Below, one piece after another: positions 1 through 10,904 of a DNA stretch of 64,000 bases. The notes below the pieces were generated by a model. That model ran no database searches, was not told the DNA's origin, and saw only the letters and a program-made list of their open reading frames with translations. The translations under genes were made by a program, and so were the position numbers. This DNA is from Ophiosphaerella korrae (lineage: Eukaryota; Ascomycota; Dothideomycetes; Pleosporales; Phaeosphaeriaceae), in assembly GCA_028456385.1 (NCBI GenBank), contig JALNQF010000065.1, positions 1 through 64,000 on the forward strand, given 5' to 3'. Every line of letters starts with the position of its first letter. Within the stretch, counting starts at the first letter, position 1.

Positions 1-73
1 CAAAAATGTCCTCCCAAACACTACTCCGCCCAAGATCAACCGCCCGCGTCCGCTTCTCCCCCGTCCACCAAGG

Positions 74-98
74 CCCCCCCCCCCCCCCCCCCCCCCCC
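74..98. repeat. poly(C) tract of about 25 bases
   Basis: An uninterrupted run of C lies just beyond the stop codon of the dienelactone hydrolase gene, in its presumed 3' untranslated region or terminator. Its exact length may be uncertain because homopolymers are prone to sequencing error. I see no coding role. Confidence 0.8.
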
Positions 99-112
99 AA
101 CCCTTACACTCT

Positions 113-1231
113 TCAACAAACATCCTCAATCTCCACCTCACCACCCTCCCTAGGCCCCAATTCACTCCTCAATGTCCTCCCAAATAACTCCCTCAGCATC
201 TCAAAGCACACTCCACTCAACGCCGCATCATACCGTCCCTTACTCAGCTCATCCCGAATAAACGCGTGCTGCGCCCATGCATGTTCGTAAAACGAAAACG
301 TCACACCTGCCTCATGTAGCGTCTTTCGAATCAGGTCTCTACCCTCGGGTGGCACATGGTTGTCCATTTTGCCAAAAATCATGACAAGCTCGCCTTTGAT
401 GTCTTTTGCGCGCTGGAGCGAATTGTCCGATTTATTTAGGCCGAGACTGTGGCTGTGGATGTCAGTAGCGAAGTAGCAGATTGCGCTGACGACGCGGGGG
501 TCTAGGGCGCAGCGGTAGGCGAGGTGGCCGCCGAGACACATGCCTGTAGTAAAAATGTCAGTTCTAAGAATGTTTTAGAAGGTGCATGGAAGTGAGGAGG
601 TTACCAGTTGCGCCGATGCGGCCGTTGCACGTGGGTAGGTTTAGTAGTGTGTCGACGGAGAGTGTGGCATCTTCATCGTATGCTTCGACTTTCTTGGTTA
701 TCTTCCATTCATTGCCTTTATCTGTGCCTGGCCCATCGTAGGCTAGTGCCTCTGGTCCGGTAAATTCATGGTACGAAGATGGGGCTGCGACAATGTAGCC
801 TTGAGAAGCGATTTGGCGAGCGAAGCGTGCTACAGGCCCGGTCACTGCCTACGTTAGGATTGCTTGAACTTTGTATATTAAGAAGAATTAAATAATTTTG
901 AGAATGATGGAGTTTGGAAATGATAGGGTCGTGTGATTATAATTGTACAAGACGAACGATTCCATCTGTAGAATCAGAGAATCCTTGATAACCCCGCCCG
1001 AAAAAAAAAAAAAAAAAAAAAAGATGACACAGGAAGTCGCACCTTGATAGATCTCAGAGAAGACAACAACACCTGGAAACTTTGCTTTGGGGTAGTTTGG
1101 GATAGTCGGATGAAATAGGAAGATCCCTATGTGGTCATTAGTCCCCCTTCCTCAAGTTATCCTGATTATTGCTCACTCATATCCCCACCCGTCTGAGTCG
1201 GCACATCTTTGTGTGTCTCTGTGATGAGCAT
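113..1231 (-). CDS. dienelactone hydrolase family protein
   Basis: Alpha/beta-hydrolase of the dienelactone hydrolase (carboxymethylenebutenolidase) family, which opens lactone rings such as those from aromatic degradation. Four exons join in phase: 1177-1231, 1043-1126, 605-844 and 113-543, giving 269 residues, the usual family length. The core FPGVVVFSEIYQ and the nucleophile elbow GMCLGGHL with Cys129 are visible. The latter is split by the last intron. The likely acid (KMDNHVP) and histidine (WAQHAF) follow. The start was set by walking back from the conserved GDMRIFLFHP segment to the first ATG in a short first exon. Intron 2 is unusually long (about 198 bases) and contains a 22-base A run. 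The first exon is the least certain part. Confidence 0.85.
1001..1022. repeat. poly(A) tract inside an intron
   Basis: A run of 22 A residues on the + strand lies inside the second intron of the dienelactone hydrolase gene. On the coding strand it is a poly(T), so it could serve as an extended pyrimidine tract. Its length probably varies between isolates. Confidence 0.8.
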
Positions 1232-1674
1232 TGCAATAGAAGGCAACGTAGGGATATGTTACAGAAAGCCGCAGTCTCAATTGTGCGACAAGGAAGCTTT
1301 GGTGGGGTGGAGGGGCAATGTCGATAGCTTTAGAGCTTGGTCTAGCTTACTGAGCAAGCAGTCACATCCCAAGATGCACCAAACATCACTGATAAAGAGG
1401 CACAAAATTTCAAAGTTATATCATCATTATTCGGTCCTATCCTAGACACCCCTCTTGGCCACCAGGGTATCAGTCCACCGCCCCCTGCTTCTCCTAGCAT
1501 CATTTGAAGATGTAAAGGAAACACCGCCATGGCATCAAAGCCCCAGTCTATGCTTCCCATTATCCGTGACGTAAGTACTTTTAGATAACTTTTGATCGCT
1601 GCCATAATGCCGTTATAGATATTACAGGCGAGGGCGCATATGTTTGTATGTCCTACCACCAACATGGACATGCC
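1232..1674. other. intergenic: DLH promoter and USP 3' end
   Basis: This 443-base spacer lies between the start of the dienelactone hydrolase gene and the stop of the deubiquitinase gene, both on the minus strand. It must hold the promoter of the former and the 3' untranslated region of the latter. I see no convincing coding region or repeat. Confidence 0.5.
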
Positions 1675-4430
1675 TCAATCCTCTATGCGCTGGTAGAACA
1701 AGATGTACGCTACCTTGTTGTCTCTCGCATTTTCTTTTGGCAAAGGCGTCCTCTTCCCAGCCGAGTTGGGCGTTGCTGTACCATTCACAGCATTGCCCCA
1801 CTTCTTGTTGTTTTCTTTCTTTTCTGCTCCATTCACCTGACTCCACGCTCCTTTATCAGCCTCCTCATCTATGTCAATCTGAGCAAAGAAATTTTTGCTC
1901 TTGCTAGCGTCGTTTTTGTGCTGCTCAAGCGCAGCAGCAAGGACTTTTGGATCTTCCTCCGCTCCACCCTCTGCCACATCTTGCGCACGGATGCGACGGA
2001 GGGTCGTGTCATCCATCCGAATCCATTCTTTACCCTCTTGTCGGCGAAGGTCGACAGTGTAATGGCCACCGCTTGCGTTTTTTCCATGATGATAGACAAC
2101 AGCAGTCAGTCTGTATCGTGGGAATACTCCATTGGTCATGTAGCTGCTGCGCTTGTGCGGCGGGAACACTTCTTTTGGAATTTCTAATTCAAGTGGATAT
2201 CCAACCTTTTTCCAAATCTTCTGTGGGCCATGTGTGTCATAGTGGAAGCGCTTCAAGTGGAGTATCAGTACAGGTGGAAGTGATTCGATGTGAACTTGCT
2301 TGGTAGAAGCACGAGCACCACGGGCTGCTCCATCCAACGTTTCTAATCGGGTCAGGTTTTTCAGTGCGTCGGAGATGTTGTTTATGTTTGCCTCGCCAAT
2401 ATCCAACTGGAGGGGTTGGTAGGGCTCCAGGGTGACCGATGCTTTCTCGCCGGGTTTCTTGTATTCGGACCGCAATTTTCCGCCGAAGATCTTGGTAATG
2501 GGCGTCTCGAACTCGATCGCGCCAGAAGATTGAGTATTGGCCGCCTTTTGCTTGGGGCCAACTTCTTGCCACCCACTGTCTACTGATTTGGAGCCTTCGC
2601 TGCTCGGCGATGCGTTGGTGTCTGGCAATTGGTTTTGCTTGTCACTCTTGATGATATGGGCGGCCTCATCATGTAGCCCAGCGAGTAAGAAGCCTAGGAA
2701 CTCTTCGGCATCTTCTTGCTGCCCTCGTTTCATGTTATCGAAACGAGGCAAGCGCCGGATGACATCGTAGACATACTCTGGTGTGAGTGGGTCGCCGTAC
2801 TGCTCTAACTCGTTGCCTTTCAGGCGAAGCCGGAGTTGCTCGACAGATGTTGCAGTATCGATAAGTTTGAAGTCGCGCATGAACATGATTCTGTTGAGTT
2901 AGTACAATACAACGCCATTTTTAGACAATATCAACTTACAAAGCGTCTATAAGAGGCGTCTCAGATTTGAAGCTATGCACAGCGCGCTTCGCAACCTGAT
3001 CTAGAAAATCATAGAAAGGAACGCAGAATAACAGGACTTGAAGAATCTACAGGAATATTAGTAGGCTTGGTACAATGATTGATCGGAAAACGCACAGAAT
3101 TCATATAACACAGATTGCCCGTATTTACAAGGCCACGGGGCTCTAGAAATGAAACCTTTTTTTCCGAATCAACCGAGAAGGATGCAAGGACATCGGCTAG
3201 GGTATTGCTGCGCGGAGCCGGAGGTCCATTGACTGCAACAACGCCGTTGACGTTGGGAGTGACGGGAGGGGGGACTACAGCCGGAGCATTCTTCGCCCTC
3301 AGAAGCTCGGCCCATGATTTGGGCGGGGCTGATTTCGGAGTTGATGCTTTGGATGTGTCCTCGATGTCTGCAATCGGTTCCGTCGCAGAGACTGAGCCCT
3401 CTTCTGCCTTAGCGTGCGCCTGCTGGTTGGCTAGAGGCGATTTGGCAGACTTTTGGGTGGCCGAAGCGGCACTCGGTGGTTTTGCAGATTTGATGGGGAA
3501 GAGGGGGATGGCGGGAATAGTGGCCGTGCGTGCATGTTTTGTTGCAGCAGCGGTTGATGGAGCAGATGGCGGCATAGTGGATGGCGTGGTAACGTGAGCT
3601 GGGTCAGCCTCAGAAGGAGGGTGCGAGGTAGAAGGAGTGTCAACTTCTGCATCTGAGGGCACGGCGATAGTGGAAGCGAGCGACTCGTCAGGCCCCTCAA
3701 TTGGGGTCTGTTCACCATCCTCGATATCGTCTGGGTTCTGAATAGGATCCTCGTCCACGGCGTGTCCACGCGAGGGAAGTGCCAGGCCTTCCTCCTCAGC
3801 AGCTACAGGCGCCCTTCGCCGTCTCCTTCGCCTAGCAGCACGCGGAGGAAAGGGACCAGGGGCAGAAACCCAGGGAAGGGGCGGGTAGAATGGCGCGCGG
3901 ACTGCAGGCTGGACAGGAGTAGGCGGTGCAAGCTGGGCAGGTTTCGACTCGAGGACCGGAGGAGGCGTATCAATGGTTGTGTTTGTTGGGGGGGTTGACG
4001 ACGACAAGTGAGTCTGCGAGTGCGCAGACGGCGTCGAGGGCGCGGGCTGGGGTGTTTGTATGCGCTGGACCGGGGGGGTGTGTGAATGCACGATGGGCGG
4101 GGTTTGGCCCATGGAGCGGTTGACGGGAGGCATGGCTGCCATGTGGGGATGCGACGATACTACGACGGGCGATGCATGCGGCTGGAATTGGCGTGGAGGC
4201 ATGGCGTACTGCGGCTGGGGCTGGTGGTAGGGGTTCCATTGCGGCATTTGCTGCATGTGCTGCGGGTAGGCGTATGGATGGCCGTAGTGCTGGGGGTGGC
4301 CGTAGTGGACGTAGGAGTTGGGATGGACCGGCGAGTGCGTCTGCTGCGGCATGTGGTGGTAGTACTGGTGCTCCTGCCTCCGTCCCTGGTGCATGGGGCC
4401 GGCAGGCGGGCCATGGGGGCCTGGCATCAT
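1675..4430 (-). CDS. UBP3: ubiquitin-specific protease, USP10/Ubp3 type
   Basis: Cysteine protease that removes ubiquitin from proteins. The USP10/Ubp3 class acts on 40S ribosomal subunits and trafficking factors. Exons 3096-4430, 2940-3046 and 1675-2890 join in phase to 885 residues. The first 100 residues are rich in His, Gln, Pro and Tyr; residues 100-430 are low-complexity Pro/Ser/Ala. The USP domain starts at about residue 430: Cys box NTGNLCYMNS with Cys441, QQEDAEEF at about 539-546, and His box GGHYTVDL with His757. Intron 1 (49 bases) interrupts the domain just after the Cys box, and intron 2 carries a perfect TACTAAC branch site. It shares an 883-base divergent region with the RNF10-like E3 gene. 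The family is certain; the Ubp3 orthology rests on domain order and the N-terminal extension. Confidence 0.9.
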
Positions 4431-5313
4431 GGGCGGCAGGCGGCGATGTTGCCTCTACAGTCGGGCGCCGGCCAGCGAGACCAAGCGTCCAACGTGTGAG
4501 GCAACGGAGGGCGCAGAGAGGCGGCGAGCGGGCGGGCGTCGTCGAGCGCGACGGGGGGAGCAATGGCCCGGACGGAGGAAGCGAGGTTGGGGGGCGGTTG
4601 ACAATTACAGCCGGGGTGCGGAAGAGGGTCGCGCGACGAGGGCGGAGGCGGCTGCGACGGGCGAGCTGTTACTGCGGCGGGTAGCGGGGCAGCGGGCTGA
4701 GCGCGGGGTCATTGTATCAGCACGACGACATGAGCGCAGCAGAGATGGAACTGGCTGCCGACGAAACGGAAGAGGGAGAGGCGAGGATGCCTGGGGACTG
4801 AGGCGGCGTTGTGTCGTTGGTAATCACTCCAGGCGCAACACAATAATGCGAGCGACAACGTCTGTGCGCGTGCACACGGCCGGACACTTACTGACTGCTT
4901 TGTGATCCGGGCGGGCCAGCCGGGCCTCAGTAGAACCAAGTGCCAGGCGTGTGCTAAGGGAGGAGGCGTGTAGATGTCGAGGCTATCGGCGTGGTCCTTT
5001 GGCATGGGCGGCGAAATCTGATGGCTCTGTTTCGGCACAGGGGCGCTGGCCCCAGCCATGGCTTCGCGGCACGTGACTCTTCATATGTCGTCTGCCCAGG
5101 TACCCTGACGCCACTGTGTGACTCCACCTCCAGTCGCCCTCTGGGGGACCCAACACACCATACCCACCCCTCCAATTATCCCTGAACCGCGCTGCATGCT
5201 CCCTTCTCCGTCCTTCTGCCACACCTGCACCCTCTTCCACCGGCTGTGACGGTGCTCTAGGGCGCCATCGTCATCGTCGCGCACCCGTCGTGGACCCTTG
5301 ATTGGGCAACACG
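4431..5313. promoter_or_regulatory. divergent intergenic region, deubiquitinase/E3 ligase
   Basis: This 883-base GC-rich stretch separates the start codons of two divergently transcribed ubiquitin-system genes. It must hold both promoters and 5' leaders. Several open frames run through it on both strands but show no domain or conserved-looking composition. No clear TATA box was found. Confidence 0.6.
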
Positions 5314-7561
5314 ATGTCCTCCAACCCGCCGCCGGTTGCGTCTTCTTCCAAAACAGCTGGCTCGTCTGGGCCCGCCTCTCCTGCTCCAATCCAGCCCGGC
5401 TCCCTCAGCACGGTAAACTTCTTCGGCCAGCAGCGGGGTAACTTCGGAACGGGGGCGTCGAGCAGGTCCTCGCCCGCGCCACGGAACAATCAGCAGGGCA
5501 AGAAGCAGCACAAGGGCTCCAAGCGCTTCAGACCGACGGACGAGGATGCTATTGTCGAATCGGTGAGTCCTCATCACAGACAGGTATCGGACAGTCGAGC
5601 ACAGCAGCTGACAGCAGCAGCTTGCCATGCGTCCCTTCAACAACCGCAAAGGACAGACGTCCATCACCCATCTCATGAACTTTAGCCTGCCGCCACGGCC
5701 ACAGAACCACCATTCCCATGGCTACGGCAGGCACAATCGGCGAAATCCGGCCTGGGGTCTTGGTTCCGGCTACCATGCGGTCGATAAGGCGAGATATGTT
5801 CACGCCAACTATCGTTTCATCGTTGACCCGCGGCGCGACTACCGCGCCCAAGGCGCCGACGCCGATATCCATCTGGACTGGAACAACGTCCTACAGATAT
5901 TGGCCTCGGAGCTTTCTCAAGAAGCCTCCTGCCCCATTTGCCTCGGAACTCCGGTAGCCCCGAGGATGGCCAGGTGCGGCCACATCTTCTGTCTGCCCTG
6001 TCTGATACGCTACATGCACTCTGAAGACGAAGGCAAGCCCCCAGAGAAGAGGGCACGGTCCAAGAAGTGTCCACTGTGTTTTGACACTGTGTATATGGTA
6101 GAGACTCGACCAGTGCGTTGGTACATTGGTCAGGAGGGCGAGCCACCGCGGGAAGGTGGCGATGTGATCCTTCGATTAGTAGTCAGGTCGGCGGGTAGCA
6201 CGCTGGCCATGCCGCGTGATGGAGCTGATGCTTTAGGCAAGGACGAGGATATCCCCTGGCACTTTGCAGCCGAGGCCATGGACTACGCCCGTGTAATGCG
6301 AGGAGGGGAAGATTACATGATGGAGCAATTCGACCAGGAGATTGCGAAGCTTGAGCAACAAGAGAAGGAAGACGAGGTTATGTTTGGCGAGGACAATATT
6401 GAGTGGATGAGGAGAGCTGTTCGAAGTATACGTGAGTCCAAAGAAAAGATTAAAGGCATCGGAAATCCACCAGAGATGCCTGTGAAGCCTGCAGAGCCAA
6501 AGATTAAAAGGGCTCCGATTGTCTTCAATGACTCCCAAGACGCCATACCAGAGATGTACAGCCTGCAAAATGCCGCCAAGTCAGGACAAGATTTTGCAGC
6601 GCCACCTACAAATTCAGAAGCGCCATCTACTGGAGGCAAACAGCAACGCGCCATGTCCACGTCCTCACATTCATCCAGAACTAGCCACGGCATCCCGGCA
6701 ACACTTGCGGAAATACGCAATCGACAACAACACGAACACCATAATACGCCATCTGAATATTATTTTTACCAAGCCCTGTTCCATTACTACCTTTCGCCTC
6801 TCGATATTCGCATTCTGAAAGCGGCGTTTGGTAATTTTGCATCATTTCCTGCCACCATCTTACCCCGAGTTGAGCATGTTTCAACCGGCCATGTTGTCGA
6901 CGACGAGCTGCGAAAACGCACCAAGTATCTAGCTCACCTGCCGTATGGTTGCGAAGTGGGATTTCTGGAGTGTGACTGGACAGACACAGTCTCGCCTGAG
7001 GTGTTGGAGCAGTTTCGACCTGATATCGAAAGACGGAGAAAGAGGCACACAGAGAAAGAAACACGGGAAGAGAAGGCGCGTCTGCGAGCAGAAAAGGCAG
7101 AATATGCCGAGTTTGCGTCAGGCCGGCGGAAACGCACGAGTATTTCAGAAAGGTTCTCGGCGGACGACTTCCAGCCTTTGGCGCCTGGTGTTGTTTCTGA
7201 TGGCCCGTCTGCTGCTAATAGTGACATGGCTTCAACGTCCCCGCCGTGGCCGACGCGACGTGGCGAGGGCTTTGCATCATTAGCATCGCCGTCGACAAGC
7301 CCGTCTGCACCGCGCACAGTATGGGGCACGGCTGCTGTGGCCGGTGCATCACCACTCATAACACCACAGCCAGATCACGATGTGGATGATGGCTGGCTCC
7401 AGGGGTGGGAGAAAGATTTATTGCAGGAAGAAGATATGATTGCACAAGTACAGGCAATGTCGCTGGGTGACGAAGAAGCACCAAAGAAGCAAGGTGGTGG
7501 GAAAAAGAAAAAGAGTAAAAAGATAACCCTGATGAGTACCAATGTTCGACGTGGCGCATAA
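5314..7561 (+). CDS. MAG2: RING-finger E3 ubiquitin ligase, RNF10/Mag2 type
   Basis: E3 ubiquitin ligase. RNF10 in animals and Mag2 in yeast are known to mono-ubiquitinate 40S ribosomal proteins on stalled or defective ribosomes. Exons 5314-5562 and 5621-7561 join in phase 0 to 729 residues. A basic, Ser/Pro-rich N-terminus is followed by a family segment around MNFSLPPRP and a C3HC4 RING at residues 187-236 (C187, C190, C202, H204, C207, C210, C233, C236). A C-terminal region then contains the QALFHYYLSPLDIRILKAAF segment typical of RNF10, and the tail is Lys-rich. The start is the first ATG in frame; the preceding TTG is not used. It lies head to head with the USP10/Ubp3-type deubiquitinase. 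Confidence 0.88.
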
Positions 7562-7726
7562 TGGATATAGATGTACTATGCAATATCTTCCACGTCTGAG
7601 TTGAGCCGTGCTCTAGCACATGATTGTGTCCATCCTCCGAGAATGGCGCCTGATATATATTCCACAAGTCTCCGATATCAATCCCTTGTCCTGATTCTCA
7701 TTTAGAAACACGTTCCTATCTCGACC

Positions 7727-8112
7727 TCATGTGATACAAGCCCCACAACTCGCTGTAGCCCCCATTCCAATCGGGGCCCTCGAATCCCTCGACTGTGGCA
7801 CTCTACCCACGCCTCTCCCACCATCACTACCACTGCCCGGCCCTCTATTCCCCCGTCCATGCATGCCTGCCTGGTAGCTTCCTGGCTCAACAACTGTAGC
7901 GGGACGATAGAAGGAGTTTGCGCCGGGTGCGCGGTACGGCGAGTTGCGCGCTGCAGCCCAGGAGTCGGTGCTGAAGAGGGTGGTGAGGTAGAGCGCGAAG
8001 AAGGTTATGAGTGCATTTGTCGTGGTTGTGAGAATGTTGGGCCTAGGTGGGGTCGTTACCTAGCGGGATATTGGAAGTAAGGGGGAGGGTTGTGATACTT
8101 TTGACTCTCCAT
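7727..8112 (-). CDS. small single-span membrane protein, SelK-like layout
   Basis: A 109-residue protein built from a 14-base first exon (8099-8112) and exon 7727-8042, joined in phase 2 across a 56-base intron. It has a short polar N-terminus, one membrane helix (about residues 8-28), the segment FSTDSW, then a Gly/Arg/Ser-rich tail ending close to a CGAC motif (Cys104, Cys107). This layout (one helix, Gly-rich tail, redox residue near the C-terminus) matches the selenoprotein K/SelG family, whose animal members act at the ER membrane. Here Cys replaces selenocysteine. The tiny first exon and the family assignment are inferences. It converges on the RNF10-like gene and diverges from the SPOUT gene. 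Confidence 0.5.
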
Positions 8113-8446
8113 TTCGGGGACTCAGATGGGCTTTTCACTTCTATCTCGTGGTATGCAAGTATGCAGATAAGTTTGTGACGAGTCTGGATAGGTGAGAGAG
8201 GCAAAAGGGGTGAGAAAACGAGAGAATGACTGCTGGTTGGTTGCCTTGCTACGCCGCCTTGCCGTTGCCTGATGATGGGAAGGCCGACAGGGATGTGGGG
8301 GGCGTTCACGCTAATGCAGGACCCAGACTTTGCACTTTTCAAAACACTCTGATCATACCCATTGTTTTGCACGATAGTTACAGGAAGCAACAAAACCAAT
8401 ATCTCGCCGGCAGGAGCTGATATATTCAGCAAGATAGGGACGCATT
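8113..8446. promoter_or_regulatory. divergent promoter region
   Basis: This 334-base spacer lies between the start codons of the small SelK-like gene (minus) and the SPOUT methyltransferase gene (plus). It presumably serves both. No distinct motif was recognised. Confidence 0.45.
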
Positions 8447-9819
8447 ATGGCGATCGGTGGTGATACTACCATGGCCAATAAGCTTCGATCAAAAAAGGGC
8501 GGAAGCGAAGCTCAGGGCACCGTAAGCTATCCATTGAGCGAAATAAGCATCGCCAACCTAACAACTGCTAGAAACGCAAGGCTTCGGCTGTGATAATCCA
8601 CCAGACAGGCCAAGTTGAGAGTGCGAGTGGTCCGTCAAAGAAGTTGAAGAACGATCCCCAAGATGATAATGCTGACCTGGACACCTCAAGGCCGACTGCA
8701 CTGTTCAAGCCCACGAAAGCACGGGACTGGACTGTCAGTATTGCTCTACCTGGAAGCTGGCTCAACAATGCTAAGAAGCCAGATCTCAAAACTGTACAAG
8801 TGGGTCGCATTGCACGTGCTGCAGCCATCTTCTGCGTCGACGAAATTGTTGTCTTTGACGATGACCCGAACAACGTAGACACCAAGGTCGTGGCCCCGAA
8901 GTACCTTCGAGGCAAAAACAAAAAATCGAAACAGGAAGTGCTTGACTCTATCCTGGAAGAAGATGAGCCCTGGCAAAACCCCGATCAGTTCCTATTCCAC
9001 GTGCTCAACTTTGCAGAGTGTCCACCCCATTTGCGCATGACTTTGTTCCCGAAACATAAGAATCTGGAACAGGCAGGGTGTCTCCCGAGTATGGACATGC
9101 CTCATCACCTGCGGAGCCATGAATGGTGCCGATATCGTGAAGGCGCGGTTGTAGGGACAGCACCATCGCCAAAGGCATCAAAGAGCAGGAACAAGAAAAC
9201 ATCAAACCAGGAATATGCATACGTCGAATGTGGGTTGCCCTACCCGGTTCGAGTTCCAGTACCCCCAGAAACACCTGTTGAAGCAGGAATGCGTATCACA
9301 ATACGCTTCACCAACGCTAATCCACCTTCTTCCTGGCCTCATGTCTCCGAAGCAGAGTGTAACGACCTGGAAGCTACGGCATGTGCAAATAGCCTCCCTC
9401 GCGAAGAATCAGGCTATTATTGGGGTTATACCGTCCGACGCGCGCAATCGATCAGCTCCATCTTCTCTGAATGCGAATACCCCGATGGTTATGACTTCAC
9501 CATGGGCACTTCTGAACGCGGCGTCCCCGTTCATTCTATCTTGCCTGACAACAGGAGCACTTCTCACAACAAGGTCCTTGGTCAGTTCAAGCATTTGCTA
9601 CTAGTGTTTGGCGGGGTGGCAGGTATTGAGCCGGCTGTAGCGAATGATTCATTGCTTGCGGAGAAGGGACTAGGAAAACTGACGGCACACAAATTGTTTG
9701 ACGCGTGGGTTAATCTAGTGCCAGGACAGGGAAGTAGAACAATCAGAACGGAAGAGGCGGTGGAGTTTGGGCTCTGTGCCTTGAAGCCGTGGATCGATTC
9801 GATGTATGAGGACGAGTAG
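8447..9819 (+). CDS. SPOUT-fold RNA methyltransferase (SPOUT1/C9orf114 family)
   Basis: Putative RNA methyltransferase of the DUF171/C9orf114 family, whose SPOUT fold binds S-adenosylmethionine in a knotted pocket. Exons 8447-8521 and 8572-9819 join in phase to 440 residues. The intron contains a CTAAC branch site. A Lys-rich, probably nuclear N-terminus precedes the catalytic domain that begins at DWTVSIALPGSWL. An inserted beta-barrel-like part lies around the PVRVPVPPETPV segment. The C-terminal knot region includes VFGGVAGIEPAVAND and ends WIDSMYEDE. An in-frame ATG at 8471 is an alternative start eight codons downstream. The human family member has been linked to mitosis and RNA modification; the substrate in fungi is unknown. 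Confidence 0.85.
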
Positions 9820-9914
9820 GTATGAAGAAATAGGCAAACGAGGTGGGAAATTCACGAATACCCGTAGAAGATCTATGCAATTTCAAGAATGCGCCGAGGC
9901 TTATCATCCTCAAT

Positions 9915-10608
9915 CTAATCCTCCATTTCATCTAAGCTAAAAAATCGACCCTCGTTTCTCTCAAATACCCGACTCCAATACTCAGCCCAACTCCCTCTCT
10001 CCGGAACAACGAGCATCATGCGCTCCCGCCCATCCCCTCCAACCAACCTACTCATGATAATCGGCTGACACGTCGTATAAGCTACGACATGAGTCCCAAT
10101 AACACCAATCAACAATCCCCCCATAACAAAACTCGGCCACCACCCCATATAAGCACAACCAAAGTTGCAAATAGACAGCCCGAGCCAGAAGAATATGCGA
10201 TAGTCATATTGCAGGACGTTATCGTCGTCTATGTTCAGGAACGGGGAGACTAAGAGAATTGTTATGATAACGTTGAATCTAGATTAATGAGTATGCTATC
10301 ATGGGATAGAAGGGTAGTAATCCCATACAGCTGCACGCATGTTATATATATGAGCGACCATTGTGTGTGTAGGAGTGCAAAGTATTGCACTAGTAACCCC
10401 ACAAACGACGGGATTGATAATAAGGCTGTTAGCCCAAGTACCCTAAATCGATCAGTTATACATTTGAATCCCGAACTTCAAATAGTGAGACTTGCCACTG
10501 GCTGTAGATATCTATGGTATGTTGGTCTTCGTGATAAACTAAGGGTCAGATACGCTTACAGAAGTTTCGTTGGGAGATCTCCTCACGCAGGATTGTAGCG
10601 AATTGCAT
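9915..10608 (-). CDS. multi-pass membrane protein of unknown function
   Basis: I do not recognise this gene. Four exons (10560-10608, 10462-10501, 10329-10442, 9915-10278) join in phase to 188 residues. All junctions are GT-AG and every phase fits, which supports the model. The protein has about four hydrophobic segments: one around LTALLSIPSFVGLLVQYFAL, one around VIITILLVSPFL, and two in the stretch from IFFWLGLSICNFGCAYMGWW onwards. The C-terminal tail is charged and ends in DEMED. The N-terminal 16 residues are polar. It converges on the SPOUT gene with only 95 bases between stops and shares a 296-base divergent region with the HET-domain gene. The two smallest exons are the least certain. 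Confidence 0.6.
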
Positions 10609-10904
10609 TATTGCATTGAGGTAGATAAGTTTTCTTCAGATCAGAGCTGACACGAACTTTTGTTTCGATGTGCTAGTACTGGGAGGTGTCTATAGGTGAG
10701 AGCAAAGCCGGCGCATGCATATATACTCAAGGCGGCTACACAGCCACAACAACGTTTCAGCCTCGCCTGTTTCAACACCTGGATATCATCAGCTATAGGC
10801 TTGACAATATTGCATGTATCTCTAAAGGATTGTAAATGCTATCAGGTGCACATATTCTTTCGAAAGTAGCATCGCAGTTGCTGCTAGGGCTTGTGTGACG
10901 TCAA
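10609..10904. promoter_or_regulatory. divergent promoter region with TATA-like site
   Basis: This 296-base region separates the membrane-protein gene (minus) from the HET-domain gene (plus). A TATATA motif at about 10720-10725, roughly 180 bases before the HET start codon, could be its TATA box if the 5' leader is long. Confidence 0.4.

Noticed and set aside
4086..4905. Several overlapping plus-strand frames rich in Arg and Gly
   Set aside because: They are shadows of the GC-rich deubiquitinase exon 1 and its leader; composition is that of antisense low-complexity coding sequence.
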